A stretch of DNA of 60,133 nt. Origin: Streptomyces soli. GTDB taxonomy: Bacteria; Actinomycetota; Actinomycetes; Streptomycetales; Streptomycetaceae. The notes under the pieces were generated by a model. That model saw nothing but the letters and a program-made list of their open reading frames with translations. It made no database searches and had not been told where the DNA came from. Where the stretch lies: contig NZ_RJVR01000336.1 in assembly GCF_003999195.1 (NCBI RefSeq), positions 1-60,133 on the forward strand. The letters are read 5' to 3'. Position numbers and translations under genes: made by a program. Of the stretch, positions 25,332 to 33,234 are shown piece after piece (positions within the stretch are counted from its first letter, which is position 1; each line of letters opens with the position of its first letter).

Positions 25332-25348
25332 CTGAGCAAGCGCTTAGA
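25332..25348. promoter_or_regulatory. TetR autoregulatory operator
   Basis: CTGAGCAAGCGCTTAGA, identical over 17 bases to the site at 24189-24205 before maoC. It is 12 bases before the TetR start at 25319. The core resembles published KstR2-type sites (AnCAAGnnCTTGnT) with two differences. Confidence 0.8.
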
Positions 25349-25362
25349 TACCAGCCGGTCGG

Positions 25363-26514
25363 TCAGAACGCGGAAACCCCGGTCACCGACCGCCCGATCA
25401 GCAGCTTGTGGATCTGGCTGGTGCCCTCGTACAGCGTCATGACGCGGGCGTCACGCAGCAGCTTCCCGACTGGGTATTCGTCGATATATCCATAGCCTCC
25501 GAAGACCTGCAGCGCGTTGTTGGCGCTGCGCACCGCCGCCTCGCTCGCGTACAGCTTGGCCACCGACGACTCCGTCGCGAAGGGCTGGCCCCGGTCGATC
25601 AGGTCCGCCACCCGCCAGGTCAGCAGCCGGGCCGCGTCCACGTCGACCGCGATGTCGGCGATCAGCTCCTGGACGAGCTGGTGCGCGGCGATCGGCTTCC
25701 CGAACTGCTCGCGCTCGCCCGCGTACCGTACGGCCGCGTCCAGGCAGGCCTGCGCGATGCCGACGCAGCCGGCCGCCACCGACATCCGGCCCTTGGCCAG
25801 CGCCGACATGGCGACCGAGAAGCCCTTGCCCTCCGGCGCGATCATGGCCGAGGCCGGGACGCGTACGTCCTCCAGCACCAGCTCGGCCGTGGCCTGGCCG
25901 CGTAGGCCCAGCTTGCCGTGGATCTCGCGGCGGGTGAGGCCGGGGGAGTCGGTGGGGACCAGGAAGGCGCTGACGCCCTTGTGGCCCGGGGCGTCGTTGG
26001 TGCGGGCGAAGAGCAGGACGACATCGGCCCAGGTGCCGTTGGTGATGAACGTCTTGGTGCCGCTGATCACGTAGTCGCCGCCGTCGCGCACCGCGCGGGT
26101 GGTGAGATTCGCGGCGTCCGAGCCGGTGCCGGGCTCGGTCAGACCGAAGCAGCCGACCGCCTCGCCGGAGATCAGCGCCGGGAGCCACGCGCGCTTCTGC
26201 TCCTCGCTGCCCCAGGCGGCTATCGACTTGGCGACCAGCCCCAGGGAGACGGAGACGATGCCGCGCACGGAGGAGTCGCCGCGCCCCAGCTCCTCGGTGA
26301 CCAGGCAGTACGCCAGGTGGTCGCCGCCCGAGCCGCCGTACTCCTCGGCAATGGTCAGCCCCAGGAAGCCCAGCGCGCCCAGCTTCTTCACGATCCCGCG
26401 GTCCACGCTCTCGGCGCGGTCCCACTCGGTGGCGTGCGGGACGACCTCGCGGTCGGTGAAGTCGGCGGCGAGCCGGCGGACCGCGGCCTGCTCTTCGGAC
26501 AGCGCGAGGTCCAT
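25363..26514 (-). CDS. Acyl-CoA dehydrogenase
   Basis: A 383-residue FAD flavoprotein that introduces the alpha,beta double bond of an acyl-CoA and passes electrons to ETF. FAD and substrate motifs: CFGLTEPGTGSDAANLTTRA, YVISGTKTFITNGTWADVVL, LGLRGQATAELVLEDVRVPA, and QVFGGYGYIDEYPVGKLLRDA. The catalytic base Glu lies in LYEGTSQIHKLLIGRSV. Full length for the short/medium-chain type. ATG 26514 starts the conserved MDLALSEEQ. It is divergent from the TetR at 26573, with a 17-bp palindrome in the 58-base gap that also occurs before the aldehyde dehydrogenase at 19394. Confidence 0.96.
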   Translation of the reverse strand: MDLALSEEQAAVRRLAADFTDREVVPHATEWDRAESVDRGIVKKLGALGFLGLTIAEEYGGSGGDHLAYCLVTEELGRGDSSVRGIVSVSLGLVAKSIAAWGSEEQKRAWLPALISGEAVGCFGLTEPGTGSDAANLTTRAVRDGGDYVISGTKTFITNGTWADVVLLFARTNDAPGHKGVSAFLVPTDSPGLTRREIHGKLGLRGQATAELVLEDVRVPASAMIAPEGKGFSVAMSALAKGRMSVAAGCVGIAQACLDAAVRYAGEREQFGKPIAAHQLVQELIADIAVDVDAARLLTWRVADLIDRGQPFATESSVAKLYASEAAVRSANNALQVFGGYGYIDEYPVGKLLRDARVMTLYEGTSQIHKLLIGRSVTGVSAF

Positions 26515-26535
26515 GGGGGGATCACGCCCTTCATA

Positions 26536-26552
26536 AATTAGCACTGCTAGTT
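26536..26552. promoter_or_regulatory. Divergent operator, acyl-CoA dehydrogenase/TetR
   Basis: AATTAGCACTGCTAGTT: arms AATTAGCA and TGCTAGTT around a central C, one mismatch in eight. It lies 22 bases from the dehydrogenase start and 20 from the TetR start, so one site can control both. A close copy lies at 19336-19352. Confidence 0.85.
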
Positions 26553-26572
26553 TCTTGTCGACAGCCTCTACT

Positions 26573-27238
26573 ATGAGCCGCATGGCCCGCCCCCGCAAGC
26601 CCCTGCTCAGCCGCGAGCGCATCGTCTCCACAGCCCTTGCCCTCGCCGACGAAGAGGGGCCGCAGGCGGTGTCCACCCGCCGGCTCGCCGCCGAGCTCGG
26701 GGTCAGCGGCCCCTCCCTCTACAACCACTTCCGTACGAAGGACGAGATCCTCGACGCCGTCGCCGACACCGTCGTGTCGCAGGTCGACCTGTCGATGTTC
26801 GACGGCGACCGGGACTGGCGCGAGGCCCTCACCGCCTGGGCCCGCTCCTACCGGGCAGCCCTCGCCGCCCACCCCAACATCGTCCCGTTCCTCGCCCAGG
26901 GCCCCGGCCGCCGCCCCGCCGGCCTGCGCATGGCCGACGCCGTCTTCGGCGGCATGGTCGACGCCGGCTGGCCTCCGGCCCACGCCACCCGCATCGGCGC
27001 CCTGATGCGCTACTTCGTCACCGGCTCGGCCCTCGGCTCCTTCGCCCGTGGCTTCGTCGACGACGCCACCGCCTACGACCCGGCCGACTACCCCCACCTC
27101 GGCCAGGCCCATCTCCTGGCCGAGCGGCAGCACTCAGTGGACGAGGGCGCCTTCGACACAGGCCTCCGCGCGCTGGTCGACGGCCTCGCCGTGCAGTTCG
27201 CCGCCCTGGCCGGGACTGAGGACAGGCCTCTCGCCTAA
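26573..27238 (+). CDS. TetR-family regulator (TetR_C_1-type)
   Basis: A 221-residue regulator. DNA-binding part: LSRERIVSTALALADEEGPQ, VSTRRLAAELGVSGPSLYNHF, RTKDEILDAVADTV. The C-terminal half (WREALTAWARSYRAALAAHPNIVPFLAQG in parts) is the TetR_C_1 ligand domain. Two in-frame ATGs (26573, 26582) are possible starts; the first has no strong ribosome binding site, so a leaderless message is possible. It is divergent from the acyl-CoA dehydrogenase, and the shared palindrome suggests it also governs the aldehyde/alcohol dehydrogenase operon 7 kb away. Confidence 0.9.
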   Translation: MSRMARPRKPLLSRERIVSTALALADEEGPQAVSTRRLAAELGVSGPSLYNHFRTKDEILDAVADTVVSQVDLSMFDGDRDWREALTAWARSYRAALAAHPNIVPFLAQGPGRRPAGLRMADAVFGGMVDAGWPPAHATRIGALMRYFVTGSALGSFARGFVDDATAYDPADYPHLGQAHLLAERQHSVDEGAFDTGLRALVDGLAVQFAALAGTEDRPLA

Positions 27239-27284
27239 GACGAGCGAAGCGCGGCGGGGCGGGGGAAGCAGGCCCCGGGCCGAC

Positions 27285-27855
27285 TCACCGCAGTGCGACC
27301 GCCGCGATCCGCTCCAACTGCTCCAGCTGGGTGGGCAGCCCCATCGCCCCGACGCGTAGCACCACGTGCCGCACCCCGGCCGCCGCATAGCGGGCCAGCC
27401 CCGCCGCGACCTCCGCCGCGGTGCCCGTCACGAGCAGCTGGATCCGTTCCAACTCCGCAAGCGGCAGGCCGTAGTTCGCCAGCGCATACGCGTTCAGGGC
27501 CCTGCGACCGGACTCCTTGCCCTCGTCCGTGACGAGCACCGTCGCGTAGAGCGCCGGAGTGATGGCCTCAGGGGCGCGATCGGCCTCGGCGGCAGCTTTG
27601 AGGGCGCCGTCGAGGCCGGCCGCGTAGGCAGCCGGATCCGGCGGGTAGGGCAGCCAGCCGTCGTAGAGGCGCCCGGTGCGGGCGAGGGCGGCGGGGGTGA
27701 AGCCGCCGAGCCAGACGGGTGGGCCGCCGGGGCGGTAGGAGGGGGTGCCGGCGGGGATGTCGTCGAAGTGGAGGAGTTCGCCGTGGAATGAGAAGGGGCC
27801 CTGGCCGGTCCAGAGGCGGAGCCAGAGGGCAACGGTCTCGTCTACCGCAGGACGT
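27285..27855 (-). pseudogene. LLM-class flavin-dependent oxidoreductase, 5'-truncated
   Basis: The minus strand from about 27850 to the stop at 27285 encodes the C-terminal ~185 residues of a luciferase-like (F420 or FMN) monooxygenase: VDETVALWLRLWTGQGPFSF, HGELLHFDDIP, YRPGGPPVWLGGFTPAALAR, LYDGWLPYPPDPAAYAAGL, ALYATVLVTDEG, and the end VRHVVLRVGAMGLPTQLEQL. These follow the usual order of the family. The N-terminal half, with the cofactor loop and start codon, is gone; a GTG at 27539 could only give an 84-residue stub. At about 27850 the reading abuts the truncated start of a plus-strand remnant, so the two genes lie head to head over a deletion junction. Confidence 0.8.
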
Positions 27856-28096
27856 CGCGCCCGCCGACGGCCACCTCGGCTTCGCGGTGCCGCTGCGCCT
27901 GCGCCACGGCACCGGCGAACTACGCCTGATGACGACGGTCACCACCTTCGCCACCGCAGTCGACGTCACCATCGCCGAACTCAAGCTGGAGGCTTTCCTC
28001 CCCGCCGACGAGGCGACTGCGACGGTGTTTGCGAGCGTAGTCAACGCAGAGCGAACTGCTCGGAGTTGCGGGCCTCCGCCAGCGCCCGCTCGGTGA
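27850..28096 (+). pseudogene. Transcriptional regulator C-terminal remnant (XRE/MmyB-like)
   Basis: A plus-strand frame of about 80 residues begins near DVAPADGHLGFAVPLRLRHG and continues GELRLMTTVTTFATAVDVTI, AELKLEAFLPADEATATVFA. This resembles the last part of Streptomyces XRE-type regulators, whose C-terminal ligand-binding domain ends with a phrase like DVTLAELRLETFLPADEET. No helix-turn-helix and no start codon precede it. Instead the frame meets the broken LLM oxidoreductase. Its 3' end runs 56 bases into the end of the convergent gene at 28041. The family call is from memory of related proteins and moderately uncertain; the truncation is clear. Confidence 0.5.
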
Positions 28097-28643
28097 GGAC
28101 CGGAACCGGCACCACGATGCCGCAGCCCGCGCAGACCGGCCCGGAGGCGGGTTCGTGGGCGAGGTCGTGACGCCAGCGGATGTGGGAGTCGGCGCAGACC
28201 GGGCAAACGGCGCCGGGAGCGGTCCGGATCGCGGCGATGATGCGGCGAAGGACGTCCGCGAGCCGGTCGGAGGGGTGGATGGAGGGATCGTCGCACCAGG
28301 CGACGCCGTTGCCGCCCCAGGTGTGGCGGTGCCAGTCGTCGAGGGCGCCGGGTTGGCGGATGCCGTAGAACTTCTCCTCCTTGCGGCGAGCGGCGAAGTC
28401 AGCTTCGTAGGCGAGCCAGACCGCGCGGGCCTCCTCCAACTCATCGAGGGCCGCGACAAGAAGCGCGGGGTCGGGTTCACGGTCCTGGGGGCAGAAGCCG
28501 GCCCGGGCACAGAGGTGGTCCCAGGTGGCCCGGTGCCCGTAGGGGGCGAATCGTTCGAGGCATCGGCGCAGGTAGGTGCGCCGCTGGGTGGGGGTTCGCC
28601 GTGGATCGCGCACCTGTCTCGCGAGACTTCGGAATTTGGCCAT
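28041..28643 (-). CDS. Conserved hypothetical protein with two CxxC pairs
   Basis: A 200-residue soluble protein. An N-terminal basic helix-rich half (MAKFRSLARQVRDPRRTPTQ, RRCLERFAPYGHRATWDHLC) is followed by DWHRHTWGGNGVAWCDDPSI, a distinctive central motif. A zinc-ribbon-like end has CPVCADSHIRWRHDL and CAGCGIVVPVPV. The two CxxC pairs about 30 residues apart probably bind zinc. No catalytic family recognised. ATG 28643 has GGAGGTGG 12 bases upstream. The last 56 bases overlap the convergent regulator remnant, which may mean the remnant's junction has encroached on this gene's 3' end, although the protein looks complete. Confidence 0.7.
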   Translation of the reverse strand: MAKFRSLARQVRDPRRTPTQRRTYLRRCLERFAPYGHRATWDHLCARAGFCPQDREPDPALLVAALDELEEARAVWLAYEADFAARRKEEKFYGIRQPGALDDWHRHTWGGNGVAWCDDPSIHPSDRLADVLRRIIAAIRTAPGAVCPVCADSHIRWRHDLAHEPASGPVCAGCGIVVPVPVLTERALAEARNSEQFALR

Positions 28644-28831
28644 GGCATGCCACCTCCGTCATCGGTACCGCATCGCTATGGAATGGACGTAACGAACCGC
28701 GATACGGATCCATCCCCGGACCGAACTCACCATGACCTTGCGCCAGTCGCGAAAACGTGACGCATGTTCACCTTACCGAGGGGTCATACCGTCGGTAACG
28801 TCGGCCGCATTGGCCTTCTGGAGGAGCAGCT
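28644..28831. promoter_or_regulatory. Divergent promoter region
   Basis: 188 bases between the CxxC protein and the penicillin acylase-family gene. It is AT-richer than its surroundings at 28660-28790. CGGTACCG (28662-28669) and TACCGTCGGTA (28787-28797) are short palindromes. GGAGGAGC at 28818-28825 is the ribosome binding site of the downstream gene. Confidence 0.35.
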
Positions 28832-31567
28832 ATGCGTCTTCGTATCGGCAAGCTCAGAACCATCACAGGCGCCGCGATCATCGCCCTCGGCGCGGCCCTC
28901 ATCTCTCCGCTACCGCAGCCGGCACACGCCGCCACCGTCACCGACTACTGCCAGTCGCAGTGCTCCGACATCCTGCCGCCCGGTGAGAACGGCAACGCCA
29001 CGTTCGCCCAGGTCCTGCTCAACCAGGTCTTCGGCACCCAGCCCGACCACGCCGAGGACCAGCTCAGCACATACGGCAACCTGGCCTCGGGCTACCAGAG
29101 TCTGACCGCCTCCACCATCAGCAGCTACTTCAACGACGCCTCCTTCGGCGTCGCCTCGGGGCAGGTCGCCTCCACCGAATCGCCGCGCAGCGACGTCACG
29201 ATCGTCCGCGACAAGAAGTCCGGCGTCCCGCACATCACCGGCACCACCCGCTACGGCACCGAGTACGGAGCCGGGTACGCCGCCGCCGAGGACCGGCTGT
29301 GGCTCATGGACGTCTTCCGGCACGTCGGACGCGGCCAGCTCACCCCCTTCGCCGGCGGCGCGGCCTCCAACCAGGGCCTTGAGCAGGAGTTCTGGCGCAA
29401 TGCCCCGTACACCGAGGCCGACCTGCAGGCCCAGATCGACTCCATCGCCAACAACAACGGCACCCGCGGCACCCAGGCCCTGGCCGACGCCACCGCCTAC
29501 ATCGCCGGTGTCAACGCCTACATCGACGCCTCCGACAGCGGCCGCTACTTCCCCGGCGAATACGTCCTGACCGGACACAAGGACTCCATCACCAACGCCG
29601 GGACCATCGACCACTTCAAGCTCACCGACCTGGTCGCGTTGGCCGCCGTCATCGGGGCGCTCTTCGGCTCCGGTGGCGGCGGTGAGGTGAACAACGCGCT
29701 GTCCCTGCTCGCAGCGCAGCAGAAGTACGGCATCACCGAGGGCACCAAGGTCTGGGAGGCCTTCCGCGAGCGCAACGACCCCGAGGCCACCCTCACCGTC
29801 CACAACGGCGAGAGCTTCCCGTACGCCACCAAGCCCGCCACCGCCCAGGGCCAGGCCCTGCCCGACTCCGGCTCGGTCACCGAGGAACCGCTCGTCTACG
29901 ACCGCACCGGCAGCGCCGCCACCGCCTCGGCGAGCACCGCCTCCGCCACGGCCGCCGCCACCGCGCTCACATCGGCCAAACGCGGCATGTCCAACGCCCT
30001 CGTGGTGAGCGGCAAGAACACCGCCAGCGGCCACCCGATCGCCGTCTTCGGCCCGCAAACCGGCTATTTCGCGCCACAGCTGCTCATGCTCCAGGAAATC
30101 CAGGGCCCGGGCATCAGCGCGCACGGCGCGTCCTTCGCGGGGCTGAGCATGTACGTGGAGTTGGGACGCGGCCAGGACTACGCCTGGAGCGCCACCACCT
30201 CGGGGCAGGACGTCATCGACTCGTACGCCGTCGAGCTCTGCCAGGACGACTACCACTACCTCTTCCACGGCACCTGCACCGCCATGGAGAGGCTGGAGCA
30301 GACCAACGCCTGGACCCCCTCCGTGGCCGACAGCACCGCCGCGGGCTCCTACCGGATGCAGGTCTACCGCACCAAGTACGGCCCCGTTGAGTACCGGGCG
30401 ACGGTCGGCGGCAAGAAGGTCGCCTACACCACGCTGCGCTCCTCCTACTTGCACGAGGCCGACTCGATCATCGGCTTCCAGATGCTCAACGACCCGGACT
30501 ACGTGACAAGCCCGGCCACCTTCCAAGCCGCGGCCGCGCACATCAACTACACCTTCAACTGGTTCTACGCCGACTCCAGCCACACCGCCTACTACAACAG
30601 CGGCAACAATCCGGTGCGCGCCACCGGCGTCGACGCCGAGTTCCCGGTGTGGGCGCAGTCCGCGTACGAGTGGCAGAACTGGAACCCGACGACCAACGCG
30701 GCCGACTACACCCCGGCGTCCGCTCATCCCCAGTCTCTCGACCAGGACTACTACATCTCCTGGAACAACAAGGTCGCCAAGGACTACACCACCGCGAGCT
30801 GGGGCAACGGATCCGTCCACCGCGGCGACCTCCTGGAGGACCGGGTCAAGGCCCTCGTCAAGGCGGGCGGCGTCACCCGCGTCAAACTCATCCAGGCCAT
30901 GGCGGACGCCTCGTTGACCGATCTGCGGGCCGAGGACGTGCTTCCCGAACTGCTCAAGGTCATCAAGACCCAGACCGTCACCGACTCCGCCCTCGCCACC
31001 GCCGTCACCCAGCTCTCCGACTGGGTCACGGCAGGCGGCAAACGCAAGGAGACCTCGTCCGGCTCCCATGCGTACGCCAACGCCACAGCCATCCAGGTCC
31101 TCGATGCCTGGTGGCCCCTGCTCGTCCAGGCCGAGTTCCAACCCGGCCTCGGCAGCGACCTGTACGCGGCGATGACGGCCAACCTCTCCATCGACGAAGC
31201 CCCCTCGGCCGGACACGGGCCCACCGGCTCGCACGCCGGCAGCTCCTTCCAGTACGGCTGGTGGAGTTATGTCGACAAGGACATCCGGTCCGTTCTCGGT
31301 GAAACCGTCAGCGGCGGCCTGGGGAACACCTACTGCGGCGGCGGCTCAGTGTCAGCCTGCCGCGACGTCCTGCTCAGCAGCCTGAAGACCGCCGTCGCCA
31401 AGACCGCCGCCCAGGTCTACCCCGGCGACGACCTCTGCTCCGCCGGCGACCAGTGGTGTGCCGACTCGATCAACCAGCGCGCGCTGGGCGGCATCAAGCA
31501 CGGCAAGATCACCTGGCAGAACCGCCCCACCTACCAGCAGGTCGTCGAATTCCCCACCCACCGCTAA
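28832..31567 (+). CDS. Secreted penicillin acylase-family Ntn-hydrolase
   Basis: A 911-residue pre-pro-enzyme of the penicillin G acylase/AHL acylase superfamily. Signal peptide about residues 1-33 (basic MRLRIGKLR, hydrophobic core, PQPAHAA). The alpha-chain region has TIVRDKKSGVPHITGTTRYG and GYAAAEDRLWLMDVFRHVGRG. A linker with an Ala/Ser/Thr-rich spacer precedes the autocleavage site. The new N-terminal Ser, about Ser387, is in KRGMSNALVVSGKNTASGHP, with Asn from the oxyanion hole following. The beta chain ends near THR. It is longer than typical (~800). The natural substrate (acyl-homoserine lactone, lipopeptide, aculeacin-like amide or beta-lactam) is not evident; no beta-lactam cluster is nearby. 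Strong GGAGGAGC ribosome binding site. Confidence 0.93.
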   Translation: MRLRIGKLRTITGAAIIALGAALISPLPQPAHAATVTDYCQSQCSDILPPGENGNATFAQVLLNQVFGTQPDHAEDQLSTYGNLASGYQSLTASTISSYFNDASFGVASGQVASTESPRSDVTIVRDKKSGVPHITGTTRYGTEYGAGYAAAEDRLWLMDVFRHVGRGQLTPFAGGAASNQGLEQEFWRNAPYTEADLQAQIDSIANNNGTRGTQALADATAYIAGVNAYIDASDSGRYFPGEYVLTGHKDSITNAGTIDHFKLTDLVALAAVIGALFGSGGGGEVNNALSLLAAQQKYGITEGTKVWEAFRERNDPEATLTVHNGESFPYATKPATAQGQALPDSGSVTEEPLVYDRTGSAATASASTASATAAATALTSAKRGMSNALVVSGKNTASGHPIAVFGPQTGYFAPQLLMLQEIQGPGISAHGASFAGLSMYVELGRGQDYAWSATTSGQDVIDSYAVELCQDDYHYLFHGTCTAMERLEQTNAWTPSVADSTAAGSYRMQVYRTKYGPVEYRATVGGKKVAYTTLRSSYLHEADSIIGFQMLNDPDYVTSPATFQAAAAHINYTFNWFYADSSHTAYYNSGNNPVRATGVDAEFPVWAQSAYEWQNWNPTTNAADYTPASAHPQSLDQDYYISWNNKVAKDYTTASWGNGSVHRGDLLEDRVKALVKAGGVTRVKLIQAMADASLTDLRAEDVLPELLKVIKTQTVTDSALATAVTQLSDWVTAGGKRKETSSGSHAYANATAIQVLDAWWPLLVQAEFQPGLGSDLYAAMTANLSIDEAPSAGHGPTGSHAGSSFQYGWWSYVDKDIRSVLGETVSGGLGNTYCGGGSVSACRDVLLSSLKTAVAKTAAQVYPGDDLCSAGDQWCADSINQRALGGIKHGKITWQNRPTYQQVVEFPTHR

Positions 31568-31712
31568 CCGGCTCCGCCGCACGGCCGGGCTGTCCCCGTC
31601 CACCCCGCGCCCACCCTGCCCTCACCCCGGGCCGGGGTGGGCGCGATGGTGTGCCGGTTCGGGCAACGATCCAGGTTGTGCCCACCCGTTCCGCACCGGC
31701 GCTTCCGCCATC

Positions 31713-31729
31713 CTGACCAACCGCTTAGT
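31713..31729. promoter_or_regulatory. TetR-type operator before SDR
   Basis: CTGACCAACCGCTTAGT matches the 17-bp sites at 24189 and 25332 at 14 positions; two of the changes (G to C at positions 5 and 8) lie in one arm. It is 42 bases before the SDR start at 31772, suggesting control by the TetR at 25319. Confidence 0.65.
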
Positions 31730-31771
31730 ATGTCGGGGAGCCGAGACGCGGGACACGAAGGAGTGGACACG

Positions 31772-32533
31772 ATGGTGGCAGCGTTGCGAGACGCCCGGGT
31801 GGTCATCACCGGAGCGGGAGGCGGCATCGGTGCCGCCCTCGCCCGCCGTTTCGCCGGTGAGGGCGCGCGCGTCGTCGTCAACGACATCGACGCGGGCGCC
31901 GCCAAGGCCGTGGCGGACGAGATCGGCGGCCTCGCGGTCCCCGGTGACGCCTCCGGCATCGTGGCCGAGGCCCGGGCCGCACTCGGCGGCGGCATCGACA
32001 TCTTCTGCGCCAACGCGGGCGTCGGCAGCATGGCCGGGGTCGAGGCCGAGGATGCCGTCTGGAACCACGTCTGGGACGTCAACGTCATGGCCCACGTCCG
32101 CGCGAGCCGCGAGCTGCTGCCCGAGTGGCTGGAGCGCGGCGGCGGCCGCTTCGTCGCCACCGTCTCCGCGGCCGGGCTGCTCACCATGCCCGGCGACGCC
32201 CCGTACTCCGTGACCAAGCACGCCGCCCTCGCCTTCGCCGAATGGCTCGCGGTCACCTACAAGCACCGCGGCATCCACGTCCACGCCGTCTGCCCGCAGG
32301 GCGTACGCACCGACATGCTGCGCGGGGCCGGTGAGGCCGGCGAACTCGTCCTGGTGCCCACCGCCATCGAGCCGGAGGACGTCGCCGAGGCCGTCATGAG
32401 GGGCATCGCCGACGAGCGCTTCCTGATCCTTCCGCACCCCGAGGCCGCCGACTACTACGTCGCCCGCGCCACCGACACCGACCGGTGGATCAGCGGCATG
32501 AACCGCGTGCAGCGACAGCTGGAGGGCAGCTAA
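31772..32533 (+). CDS. Short-chain dehydrogenase/reductase
   Basis: A 253-residue SDR. NAD(P) fold: VVITGAGGGIGAALARRFAG with the TGxxxGIG pattern, NDIDAGAAKAV acidic residue after beta-2 favouring NAD, and FCANAGVG (NAG). Catalytic Ser in VATVSAAGLL, and Tyr/Lys in YSVTKHAAL. C-terminal substrate part QGVRTDMLRGAGEAG. ATG 31772 has GAAGGAG upstream. It probably oxidises a 3-hydroxyacyl-CoA or related alcohol, fitting the operator shared with maoC. A TetR gene follows after 58 bases and then a quinone oxidoreductase on the same strand. Confidence 0.93.
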   Translation: MVAALRDARVVITGAGGGIGAALARRFAGEGARVVVNDIDAGAAKAVADEIGGLAVPGDASGIVAEARAALGGGIDIFCANAGVGSMAGVEAEDAVWNHVWDVNVMAHVRASRELLPEWLERGGGRFVATVSAAGLLTMPGDAPYSVTKHAALAFAEWLAVTYKHRGIHVHAVCPQGVRTDMLRGAGEAGELVLVPTAIEPEDVAEAVMRGIADERFLILPHPEAADYYVARATDTDRWISGMNRVQRQLEGS

Positions 32534-32540
32534 CGGCACA

Positions 32541-32556
32541 CATACCGACCGGTATG
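32541..32556. promoter_or_regulatory. TetR operator before TetR gene at 32592
   Basis: CATACCGACCGGTATG: perfect 7-bp arms around a 2-base centre, 35 bases before the TetR ATG. Related sites are at 16081-16092 and 36833-36850. Confidence 0.8.
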
Positions 32557-32591
32557 CTGGCGGGTGCACCGGTACGGAGAAAGGGCAGGCG

Positions 32592-33218
32592 ATGGCCATG
32601 GCACGCAGCACCACCCCGAGCGCCACCCGGAAGGCCCCCAAGGCGGTGACCACGGTCCCGCAGCGGCTGCTCGCCGAGGCCACCCGCCTGTTCGCCGAAC
32701 GCGGCTACGACCGGACCTCCGTCCAGGAGATCGTCGAAGCGGCCGGAGTGACCAAGGGCGCGCTCTACCACTACTTCGGCAGCAAGGACGATCTGCTGCA
32801 CGAGATCTACGGTCGTGTGCTGCGCCTCCAACTGCAGCGCCTCGAAGCGATCGCGGGCAAGCCCGACCCCGTGGAGGCCCGGCTCTTCGAGGCCGCCGCC
32901 GACGTCGTCGTCACCAGCATCGCCAACCTCGACGACACCAAGATCTTCTTCCGCTCCATGCATCAGCTCAGCCCCGAGAAGCAGAAGGCGGTACGGGCCG
33001 ACCGCCGCCGCTACCACGAGAAGTTCCGCGCCCTGGTCGAAGAGGGCCAGAGCCAGGGCGTCTTCCGCCCCGGCCTGAGCCCGGACCTGGTCGTGGACTA
33101 CTTCTTCGGCTCCGTCCACCACCTCGGCACCTGGTACCGCCACGACGGACAGATGTCCGCCGAGCAGGTGGCCACCGAATACGCAGACCTGCTGCTGCAC
33201 TCCGTACGGCAGCCCTGA
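32592..33218 (+). CDS. TetR-family regulator
   Basis: A 208-residue TetR protein with the HTH LFAERGYDRTSVQEIVEAAG, VTKGALYHYFGSKDDLLHEIY. The ligand domain contains TKIFFRSMHQLSPEKQKAVR and DLVVDYFFGSVHHLGTWYRH, typical of regulators linked to acyl-CoA dehydrogenase operons. Starts at 32592 or the ATG at 32598. A perfect palindromic operator precedes it, so it probably represses itself and the quinone oxidoreductase 16 bases downstream. Related sites before the molybdopterin oxidoreductase and the ACAD/phosphotransferase operon suggest a wider regulon. Confidence 0.92.
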   Translation: MAMARSTTPSATRKAPKAVTTVPQRLLAEATRLFAERGYDRTSVQEIVEAAGVTKGALYHYFGSKDDLLHEIYGRVLRLQLQRLEAIAGKPDPVEARLFEAAADVVVTSIANLDDTKIFFRSMHQLSPEKQKAVRADRRRYHEKFRALVEEGQSQGVFRPGLSPDLVVDYFFGSVHHLGTWYRHDGQMSAEQVATEYADLLLHSVRQP

Positions 33219-33234
33219 ACCCCCGGAGTTCCAC

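Noticed and set aside
28910..31234. 774-codon minus-strand frame inside the penicillin acylase gene
   Set aside because: Gly/Val/Ala-rich shadow frame; the plus frame has the signal peptide and Ntn-hydrolase motifs.
28832..31567. Beta-lactam biosynthesis marker
   Set aside because: No isopenicillin N synthase, ACV synthetase or beta-lactam synthetase is nearby; this acylase family has many other substrates.
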